From: Streptomyces hiroshimensis
GTDB lineage: Bacteria > Actinomycetota > Actinomycetes > Streptomycetales > Streptomycetaceae
Direction of reading: 5' to 3'
DNA: 64,000 nt
NCBI RefSeq assembly: GCF_014650335.1
Contig: NZ_BMUT01000012.1
Location: 62,001 to 126,000, forward strand
Part shown: one piece after another, positions 57,907-64,000 of the stretch
How the letters are laid out: each line of letters begins with the position of its first letter
Numbering within the stretch: the first letter of the stretch is position 1
Translations under genes and position numbers: made by a program
The notes under the pieces: model-generated
What the model saw: the letters and a program-made list of their open reading frames with translations, nothing else
Told to the model about the DNA's origin: nothing
Database searches by the model: none

Positions 57907-60417
57907 TCAGGCGCCGCGCAGCACCGCGCCCGTGCGCTCGACGGCCGCGGCCACGGCGGCGTCGCGCGCGCCCGAGGCCTCCTCGGCCGTCAGCGTGCGG
58001 TCGGCCGCGCGGAAGCGCAGCGCGTACGCGAGCGACTTCCTGCCCGCGCCGATCTGCTCGCCGGTGAAGACGTCGAACAGGCGCAGCGACTCGAGCAGCT
58101 CGCCCGCGCCGGACCGCAGCGCGGCCTCGACGTCGGCGGCCGCCACCGAGGCGTCCACGACGAGCGCGACGTCCTGCGTGGCCACCGGGAAGGAGGACAC
58201 CTGCGGGGCCTCGACGGCACCGGCGCCGGCCTGCTGCAGGACATCGAGGTCGATCTCCATGGCGCAGGTGCGCTCCGGCAGGCCGAAGGCCTTCACGACG
58301 CGCGGGTGCAGCTCACCGGCGGAGCCGGCGAACACCTCGGCGCCGTCGACCACGGCGTAGAACGCGGCGCAGCGACCCGGGTGGAACGGCGCCCGCTGGT
58401 CCTGACGGACGATCAGCTCGGCGCCCGCCTCGCGCGCGACCGTACGGCCGGCCTCGACGGCGTCCGCCCAGCCGGCCGGACGGCCCTTGCCCCAGTAGCC
58501 GTCGAGCTCGCGGGCCCCGGCGAGGACGGCGGCGGCGCGGCGCGGCTGCCGGGGCAGCGCGGCGTTCAGGCCGGCGATCTCCTCGTCGGTGGGACGGCGG
58601 TCGACGGGCAGCCGGACCGGGGTGGTCTCCTCGCCGGTGGGCAGGAAGACGAGGCCGGTCTCGAAGAGGGCCAGGTCGTGCTCGCCACGGCTGTCGTTGC
58701 GGCGCAGGGCCGTGAACAGGCCCGGCAGCATCGTGGTGCGCAGCGCCGGCTCGGCCTCGGAGAGCGGGTTGACCAGGCGCACCGTGGTGCGGCGCGGGTC
58801 ATCGGCCTCCAGGCCCAGGTGGTCGAGCGCCCAGTCCCCGACGAAGGGGTAGTTGAGCACCTCGACGTAGCCCGCGCCGGCCAGCGCCCGGCCGACGCGG
58901 CGGTGCAGCCGCTGCCGGTGGGTCAGGCCGCGGCCGGCGGGGGGCGCCGGCAGGGTGGCGGGCAGGTTCTCGTAGCCCTCGAGCCGGATGACCTCTTCGG
59001 CGAGGTCGTTCGGGTCGGTGAGGTCCGGGCGCCAGCTCGGGACGGTGACGATCAGCTCGTCCTGCCCGTAGACGTCGCAGCCGACCTCCTGGAGGTGGCG
59101 GACGACGGTCTCGCGGCCGTACTCGACACCGGCGACGCGGTCCGGGTGGTCCGCGCGCATGGCGATCGTGCGCGGGCCGCTGGGGGCGGCGAACTCCGTC
59201 ACGCCGGCCTCGGCGGTGCCGCCCGCGAGCAGCACGAGGAGGTCGGCGGTGCGCTGGGCGGCCGCGGAGGCCGCCTGCGGGTCGACGCCGCGCTCGAAGC
59301 GCTTGGACGCCTCGGAGGGCAGCTTGTGGCGGCGGACGGCGCGGGCGATGACGACGGGGTCGAAGTGCGCCGCCTCGATCACGACCTCGGTGGTGCCCTC
59401 ACCGGCCGCGTGGTCGCCGATCTCGGTCTCGGCGCCGCCCATGACGCCCGCGAGCCCGATCGGGCCGCGGTTGTCGGTGATGACCAGGTCCTCGGGGTCC
59501 AGGACGCGCTTGGTGCCGTCGAGGGTGGTCAGCTTCTCGCCGCGCTCGGCACGGCGGACGCCGATCGGGCCGTCGAGGCGCGAGCGGTCGTAGGCGTGCA
59601 GCGGCTGGCCGAGCTCCAGCATCACGTAGTTGGTGATGTCGACGGCCAGCGAGATCGGGCGCATGCCGGCCTTCTGCAGGCGGCGCTGGAGCCAGATCGG
59701 GGAGCGGGCCTCGGAGTCGATACCGGTGACCGTGCGGGCCGTGAAGCGGTCGCAGCCGGCCGGGTCGGCGACCTTGACGGGGTAGCCGAAGGCGTTGGGC
59801 GCGGGCACGTCCAGCAGGGCCGGGTCGCGCAGCGGCAGGCCGTAGGCGGTGGCGGCCTCGCGGGCGATGCCGCGCATCGACAGGCAGTAGCCGCGGTCGG
59901 GGGTGACCGCGATGTCGAGGACCTCGTCCACGAGCTGGAGCAGCTCGATGGCGTCGGTGCCGGGCTCGTACTCCTGCGGCAGCACGATGATGCCGTGCGT
60001 GCCGTCGTCGCCCATGCCCAGCTCCTCGCCGGAGCAGATCATGCCGTGCGAGGTCTTGCCGTAGGTCTTGCGGGCGGCGATGGCGAAGTCGCCGGGCAGG
60101 ACGGCGCCGGGCAGCACGACGACGACCTTGTCGCCGACGGAGAAGTTGCGGGCGCCGCAGACGATCTCCTGCGGCTCACCGGTGCCGTTGGCCGTGCCGA
60201 CGTCGACGGTGCAGAAGCGGATCGGCTTGCGGAAGCCCTCGAGCTCCTCGATGGTCAGCACCTGGCCGACCACCAGGGGGCCCTTGAGTCCGTCGCCGAG
60301 GCGCTCGACGCGCTCGACCTCGAGACCCGCGGCGATCAGCTTGGCCTGCACGTCGCGACCGGTCTCACCGGCCGGCAGGTCGACGTATTCCCGCAGCCAG
60401 GAAAGCGGGGCGCGCAT
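57907..60417 (-). CDS. pheT: phenylalanyl-tRNA synthetase beta subunit
   Basis: An 836-residue beta chain. It begins MRAPLSWLREYVDLPAG. The EMAP/OB tRNA-binding domain has VVGQVLTIEELEGFRKPIRFCTVDVG, the B3/4 editing domain has GLAGVMGGAETEI, and B5 follows with RRHKLPSEASKRFERGVDP. The FDX-ACB anticodon domain at the C-terminus contains SSFPVATQDVALVVDA and AYALRFRAADRTLTAEE. With PheS it makes the alpha2-beta2 enzyme; the beta chain edits mischarged Tyr. The start overlaps the pheS stop by one base (TGATG), keeping the subunits balanced. Confidence 0.97.
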   Translation of the reverse strand: MRAPLSWLREYVDLPAGETGRDVQAKLIAAGLEVERVERLGDGLKGPLVVGQVLTIEELEGFRKPIRFCTVDVGTANGTGEPQEIVCGARNFSVGDKVVVVLPGAVLPGDFAIAARKTYGKTSHGMICSGEELGMGDDGTHGIIVLPQEYEPGTDAIELLQLVDEVLDIAVTPDRGYCLSMRGIAREAATAYGLPLRDPALLDVPAPNAFGYPVKVADPAGCDRFTARTVTGIDSEARSPIWLQRRLQKAGMRPISLAVDITNYVMLELGQPLHAYDRSRLDGPIGVRRAERGEKLTTLDGTKRVLDPEDLVITDNRGPIGLAGVMGGAETEIGDHAAGEGTTEVVIEAAHFDPVVIARAVRRHKLPSEASKRFERGVDPQAASAAAQRTADLLVLLAGGTAEAGVTEFAAPSGPRTIAMRADHPDRVAGVEYGRETVVRHLQEVGCDVYGQDELIVTVPSWRPDLTDPNDLAEEVIRLEGYENLPATLPAPPAGRGLTHRQRLHRRVGRALAGAGYVEVLNYPFVGDWALDHLGLEADDPRRTTVRLVNPLSEAEPALRTTMLPGLFTALRRNDSRGEHDLALFETGLVFLPTGEETTPVRLPVDRRPTDEEIAGLNAALPRQPRRAAAVLAGARELDGYWGKGRPAGWADAVEAGRTVAREAGAELIVRQDQRAPFHPGRCAAFYAVVDGAEVFAGSAGELHPRVVKAFGLPERTCAMEIDLDVLQQAGAGAVEAPQVSSFPVATQDVALVVDASVAAADVEAALRSGAGELLESLRLFDVFTGEQIGAGRKSLAYALRFRAADRTLTAEEASGARDAAVAAAVERTGAVLRGA

Positions 60418-61559
60418 CAGATCTCCATCCCGAACGGCCGGGTGAAGCGCACGTCACCTTCGACCATGTCTCGCATGTCCTCGACGTTGTGGCGGAACAT
60501 CAGCAGTCGCTCGATGCCGAACCCGAAGGCGAAGCCGCTGTACTTCTGCGGGTCGATGCCCGCGGCGGTCAGCACACGGGGGTTGACCATGCCGCAGCCG
60601 CCCAGCTCGATCCAGCCCTCGCTGGAGCAGGTGCGGCAGGGGCGGTCGGGGTTGCCGGCCGACTCGCCGCGGCAGACATAGCACTGCATGTCCAGCTCGG
60701 CCGAGGGCTCGGTGAAGGGGAAGTAGTTCGGGCGCAGGCGCGTGGTCAGGCCCTCGCCGAACAGCGAGCGCACCATGTGCTCGATGGTGCCCTTGAGGTC
60801 GGCCATGGTCAGGCCCTCGTCGATGGCGAGGAGCTCGACCTGGGTGAAGACCGGCGTGTGCGTGGCGTCCAGCTCGTCCATGCGGTAGACGCGGCCGGGG
60901 CAGATCACGTAGACCGGCGGCTCGCGGTCGAGCATCGTGCGGACCTGCACCGGGGAGGTGTGGGTGCGCAGCACGACGCCGGACGCTGCTTCGTGCCTGG
61001 AGGCCTGGGCCTTCGTGCCCGGGGCCTGGACGAAGAGGGTGTCCTGCATGGCGCGGGCCGGGTGGTCCTGCGCGATGTTCAGGGCGTCGAAGTTGAACCA
61101 CTCCGCCTCGACCTCGGGGCCCTCGGCGACCTCGTAGCCCATGGCCACGAAGACGTCCTCGATGCGCTCGCTGAGGGTCGTGATGGGGTGGCGGGCGCCG
61201 GCCGGGGTGCGGTCGTAGGCCAGGGTGACGTCCACCGCCTCCTCGACCAGCACGCGGGCGTCGCGCTCCGCCTCCAGCTCGGCCTGGCGGGCGGCGAAAG
61301 CCTTGTTCACGGCACCGCGGGCCATGCCCATGCGCTTGCCGGCCTCGGCCTTGGCGTGCGGCGGCAGGGCGCCGATCTCGCGGTTGGCGAGGGCGAGGGG
61401 CGAGCGGTCACCGGCGTGCGCGGCCTTGACCTCGCGCAGGGCGTCGAGGTCGGCGGCCGCGGCGACGGCGGCGAGCGCCTCGTCCCGCATGCGCTCGATC
61501 TCTTCCGGTTTCAGTGCCTCGACCTCGACAGGGTCATACGACTTATTGGGTGCGGACAT
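60417..61559 (-). CDS. pheS: phenylalanyl-tRNA synthetase alpha subunit
   Basis: A 380-residue class-II synthetase subunit that activates Phe and charges tRNA-Phe. The N-terminal coiled coil (~5-95) binds tRNA. Motif 1 is HPITTLSERIEDVFVAMGYE. Motif 2 is VLRTHTSPVQVRTM followed by VYVICPGRVYRMDELDATHTPVF. Motif 3 is SGFAFGFGIERLLMFRHNVED. A CYVCRGESAGNPDRPCRTCS four-Cys insertion suggests a zinc site. ATG 61559 is the family start. The ~100-nt upstream leader carries three CTTTGGCAC-like direct repeats. Confidence 0.97.
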   Translation of the reverse strand: MSAPNKSYDPVEVEALKPEEIERMRDEALAAVAAAADLDALREVKAAHAGDRSPLALANREIGALPPHAKAEAGKRMGMARGAVNKAFAARQAELEAERDARVLVEEAVDVTLAYDRTPAGARHPITTLSERIEDVFVAMGYEVAEGPEVEAEWFNFDALNIAQDHPARAMQDTLFVQAPGTKAQASRHEAASGVVLRTHTSPVQVRTMLDREPPVYVICPGRVYRMDELDATHTPVFTQVELLAIDEGLTMADLKGTIEHMVRSLFGEGLTTRLRPNYFPFTEPSAELDMQCYVCRGESAGNPDRPCRTCSSEGWIELGGCGMVNPRVLTAAGIDPQKYSGFAFGFGIERLLMFRHNVEDMRDMVEGDVRFTRPFGMEI

Positions 61560-61661
61560 CTCTTCCCGTGCTTCCGGTTCTGGATGGCTTCGCTTCGCTG
61601 CGCGGCTTTGCCCGACGGATGGGTGCCAAGGTCGTGCCAAAGGTGCCAAAGGTCGAGTCTA
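61560..61661 (-). promoter_or_regulatory. pheST promoter and leader
   Basis: A -10-like TAGACT (61661-61656) lies ~97 nt before pheS. Just after it, minus-strand direct repeats CCTTTGGCA, CCTTTGGCA, CCTTGGCA occur. No T-box core and no clear Phe leader peptide were recognised. Confidence 0.4.
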
Positions 61662-61700
61662 AGGGGCGCATGGGGGTCGGTGGGCCCGCGGGCCGCCCGC

Positions 61701-62876
61701 TCAGGCCTGTGAGAGAAAGGCCGGGGCGCCCACGGGCAACGTAAATCGGAACCGGGCGCCACCGCTGGCGGCCCGCTCCACGGTGATCGTGCCGCCGTGG
61801 GCCTCGACGATGCCCTTGACGATATAGAGGCCGAGGCCGGTGCCGCCGCGCTTGCTGCCCCGCCAGAAGCGGGTGAAGACGCGGCTCATCGACTCCTCCG
61901 GGATCCCGGGCCCCTCATCGCTCACGGTGACCGCCGTTCCCTCCGTGTCCTCCGCGCGTGCCTTCAGCAGCGCCGGCGCCACCTCTATCGTGACGCGTCC
62001 TTCGCCGTGGCGCACCGCGTTTTCCAGGAGGTTGCCGAGGACCTGGTCGACCTTGTCGGGATCGGCCCAGAGCGCGGGGAGCGGATCGGTGACCTTGACC
62101 TCGAAGCGGTCGGCGCGGTGGCCGGCCGTGGTGTACGCCTGGACGTGGCGGCGGACGGCGGCGACGATGTCGACGGGCTGGCGGCGCAGCTCCAGCCGGC
62201 CGGAGTCGATCCGGGAGATGTCGAGCAGCTCGGCGATCAGCCGGGTGACGCGGTCCGCATCGGCGTCGACGGTCTCCAGCATCAGCCGCTTCTGGTCGTC
62301 GGTGAAGCGCTCCCACTTGGCGAGCAGCGTGGCCGTGAAGCCCTTGACGGACGTCAGCGGAGAGCGCAGCTCGTGGGCGACGGTGGCGATCAGCTCGGCG
62401 TGGCTGCGCTCGGTGCGGCGGCGGGCATCGGTGCCGCGCAGCTGGATCACCAGGCGGCGGACGGGGCCGGTGGGCCGCTCGCGGACGAAGCGCGCGGAGA
62501 CCAGGACCTCGCGGCCGCCGGGGAGCAGAAGATTCCGCTCGGGCTGGCCCACGCGGGTGGCCGGCCCGCCGTAGGGGTCGGTCAGCGGCCACCAGCGGCG
62601 GCCGTCCAGGTCCTCCAGGGGGAGGGCGCTCTCCAGGGGGCGGCCGATCGCCTCGTCGGGCCGGACCGCGGTGATGCGGGAGGCGGCGGCGTTGAAGCAG
62701 GTGACGCGGCCGTCCTCATCGGCGACGACGAGGCCGTCGGGGAGGTCGTCGGGGTGCAGGCAGAGCCCGGTGAGCCCCTGTACGAGGGGGTCGTCCGGCT
62801 CGTGGGACCCGTGCGGCGCACCGGCCGCCGCCGGAGTGGCGTCGGCCACGCTTCCGGAAGTCCTGACGTTCATCAT
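61701..62876 (-). CDS. orphan PAS-containing sensor histidine kinase
   Basis: A 391-residue cytosolic-looking kinase. A disordered N-terminus precedes a PAS domain (~45-120: LPDGLVVADEDGRVTCFNAAASRI). The HisKA H-box is AELIATVAHELRSPLTSVKGF (phosphorylatable His ~173). The ATPase has N-box VLGNLLENAVRHG, G1 VSDEGPGIP and G2 GGTGLGLYIVKGIVEAHGG. No membrane segment is visible. No response regulator lies next to it in the window. ATG 62876 (or 62873) follows GGGAGGGGG. It sits between trmH and pheS on the same strand, so it may share signals with translation genes. Confidence 0.9.
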   Translation of the reverse strand: MMNVRTSGSVADATPAAAGAPHGSHEPDDPLVQGLTGLCLHPDDLPDGLVVADEDGRVTCFNAAASRITAVRPDEAIGRPLESALPLEDLDGRRWWPLTDPYGGPATRVGQPERNLLLPGGREVLVSARFVRERPTGPVRRLVIQLRGTDARRRTERSHAELIATVAHELRSPLTSVKGFTATLLAKWERFTDDQKRLMLETVDADADRVTRLIAELLDISRIDSGRLELRRQPVDIVAAVRRHVQAYTTAGHRADRFEVKVTDPLPALWADPDKVDQVLGNLLENAVRHGEGRVTIEVAPALLKARAEDTEGTAVTVSDEGPGIPEESMSRVFTRFWRGSKRGGTGLGLYIVKGIVEAHGGTITVERAASGGARFRFTLPVGAPAFLSQA

Positions 62877-62914
62877 CCGCACCCCCTCCCGACTCCCCCC
62901 GGGAGGCAACCCTA

Positions 62915-63748
62915 CTAGCTGAAGGTCACGGAGCGGCACCCTCCGGCTGCACGCTGCGCACGGGCGGAGGCGTAGAGGCACACCGCGGCGGCGGTCGCGA
63001 GGTTCAGGCTCTCGGCTTTTCCGTGGATCGGCACGCGCACCACGGCGTCCGCCAGCGCCCGGGTCTCCTCGGGCAGGCCCCATGCCTCGTTGCCGAAGAC
63101 CCAGGCCGTGGGGCCGCCCATGGTGCCGCGGTCCAGCTCGGCGTCCAGGTCGCGGTCGCCCGCGCCGTCGGCGGCGAGGATGCGGGCGCCGACGCCCTGC
63201 AGTCCGCTCACCACCTGCTCCACGGGGACGCCCACGGCGACCGGCAGGTGGAAGAGGGAGCCGACGGAGGCCCGTACGGCCTTGGGGTTGTAGAGGTCCA
63301 CGGAGGCGTCGGTGAGCACGACGGCATCCGCGCCGGCGGCGTCCGCGCAGCGCAGGACCGTGCCGGCGTTGCCGGGGTCGCGCACGTGGGCGAGGACGGC
63401 GACCAGCCGGGGCCGGCCGGCCAGGATCTCCTCGAAGGGCGTGTCCAGGAAGCGGCACAGGCCGACGATGCCCTGCGGGGTGACGGTGTCGGACATCTCC
63501 GCGATGACCTCGTCCGTCGCGGTCAGCACGGGCACGCCGGCGGCGAGGGCGGCGGCGACGATGTCCGCGTGGCGCTCGGCGGCGTCCGGCGTCACATAGA
63601 CCTCGATCAGGTGATCGACGGCCTCGCGGACGGACTGCGGCCCCTCGGCCAGGAAGCGGCGTTCCTTGGCGCGGAAGCTGCGCTTGGTCAGTCGGCGGGC
63701 CGCGACGACACGGTGAGATCGCAGGGAGGTCAGCTCGGGGGCCGCCAT
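62915..63748 (-). CDS. TrmH-family RNA methyltransferase
   Basis: A 277-residue SPOUT 2'-O-methyltransferase. The N-terminal substrate-binding domain includes KRSFRAKERRFLAEGPQSVREA. The knotted domain has motif 1 LAHVRDPGNAGTVLRCADAAGAD, motif 2 AWVFGNEAWGLPEE and motif 3 VVRVPIHGKAESLNLATAAAVCL. It probably modifies 23S rRNA or tRNA ribose. It precedes the orphan kinase by 38 nt and follows rplT by ~140 nt, on the same strand. Its position next to the infC-rpmI-rplT operon is common in actinobacteria, as I recall. Confidence 0.9.
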   Translation of the reverse strand: MAAPELTSLRSHRVVAARRLTKRSFRAKERRFLAEGPQSVREAVDHLIEVYVTPDAAERHADIVAAALAAGVPVLTATDEVIAEMSDTVTPQGIVGLCRFLDTPFEEILAGRPRLVAVLAHVRDPGNAGTVLRCADAAGADAVVLTDASVDLYNPKAVRASVGSLFHLPVAVGVPVEQVVSGLQGVGARILAADGAGDRDLDAELDRGTMGGPTAWVFGNEAWGLPEETRALADAVVRVPIHGKAESLNLATAAAVCLYASARAQRAAGGCRSVTFS

Positions 63749-63829
63749 GGGCTCACTTTCGGTTGCGGGTGTGCGCGGTGCGGTGCCGGGCCCGTGGGGC
63801 GCCGGCGGGCGATCAAGGCCCGGACGCGA

Positions 63830-63862
63830 GCGGACCCGCAGGCCTGGGGCCTGCGGGTCCGC
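63830..63862 (-). terminator. terminator of the rplT operon
   Basis: A perfect 15-bp stem (63830-63844 with 63848-63862), TGG loop, 25 nt past the rplT stop on the minus strand. Confidence 0.85.
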
Positions 63863-63887
63863 GTCGCTACAGCCTCGGGGCGCCGGT

Positions 63888-64000
63888 TCAGGCAGCGGCC
63901 TTCGGGGCGTTCACGTCGGCCGGCAGGGCCTTCTGGGCGACCTCGACGAGCGCGGCGAACGCGTTCATGTCGTTGACGGCCAGCTCGGCCAGGATCTTGC
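63888..64000 (-). CDS. rplT: ribosomal protein L20, C-terminal part
   Basis: Only the last ~37 codons lie in the window: KILAELAVNDMNAFAALV, then EVAQKALPADVNAPKAAA-stop. LAELAV followed by FAALVEVAQKAL is the conserved C-terminal end of L20, which binds 23S rRNA early in 50S assembly. The Pro/Ala tail is a normal actinobacterial extension. The gene continues past the right edge, presumably preceded by rpmI and infC as in other genomes. Confidence 0.88.
   Translation of the reverse strand, partial: KILAELAVNDMNAFAALVEVAQKALPADVNAPKAAA

Noticed and set aside
57733..60681. A 982-codon plus-strand open frame opposite pheT
   Set aside because: It lies wholly antisense to a clearly recognised synthetase gene and has the Gly/Ala/Val/Arg/Asp-rich make-up of a high-GC shadow frame.

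Overview
This is a very GC-rich (about 72%) actinobacterial chromosome segment, almost certainly Streptomyces. Many coding regions have a strong G/C third-position bias, GTG and TTG starts are common, and several genes look leaderless. SsgB, found only in sporulating actinomycetes, is present. The order ssgB ... cob genes ... metNIQ ... argG/argH ... argCJBDR ... icd ... pheST ... rplT is the core order I remember from the S. coelicolor chromosome (recalled, not searched).

Region by region. 1-2.6 kb: a DUF4365 gene with a translationally coupled partner that runs off the left edge, divergent from a DEDDh exonuclease. 2.6-3.4 kb: two tRNA-Val(CAC) genes flanking a small SRPBCC gene. 3.4-6.7 kb: small membrane proteins, ssgB, a CGNR zinc-finger regulator and a thioredoxin-fold oxidoreductase. 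6.6-9.4 kb: a tandem GNAT protein and pabB-pabC. 9.5-10.3 kb: a tRNA cluster (Gly, Cys, four Val) containing a 198-bp tandem duplication. 10.3-13.4 kb: a small membrane protein, a Ser/Thr kinase and a TrmH methyltransferase. 13.5-21.2 kb: cobalamin genes cobA, a huge BluB-CobT fusion with a ~950-residue low-complexity N-terminus, and cobL. 21.4-27.7 kb: GNAT, metNIQ with a Met/Cys-rich leader ORF, two small membrane genes, another GNAT and a sigma-like protein. 27.8-33.2 kb: glycerophosphodiesterase, PlsC, a secreted lipase and a TetR-MFS operon with a large palindromic operator. 33.2-43 kb: argH, argG, tRNA-Pro, an amidohydrolase, then argC-J-B-D-R. 43-51.2 kb: GtrA, monomeric icd, MarR/EamA/oxidoreductase, an S4 RNA-binding protein and a divergent MocR-EamA pair. 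51.3-57.6 kb: DUF1918, a secreted GHL10-like hydrolase, 3-hydroxyacyl-CoA dehydrogenase, Nudix, an HTH-TPR regulator and a PP2C phosphatase. 57.7-64 kb: pheS-pheT, an orphan sensor kinase, a second TrmH enzyme and the 3' end of rplT.

Most of the window is core metabolism and translation. The arginine genes form one overlapping biosynthetic operon ending in its own repressor, with argG and argH as separate units. Promoter-overlapping A/T-rich sites upstream of argC and argG fit ArgR control. There is no prophage, insertion sequence, CRISPR array or large biosynthetic gene cluster. The more unusual signals are regulatory or architectural: the metN leader ORF, the BluB-CobT low-complexity domain, the valine tRNA duplication, a protein gene squeezed between a tRNA terminator and a second tRNA, nuclease-like residues in the DUF4365 protein, and several operators that overlap start codons.
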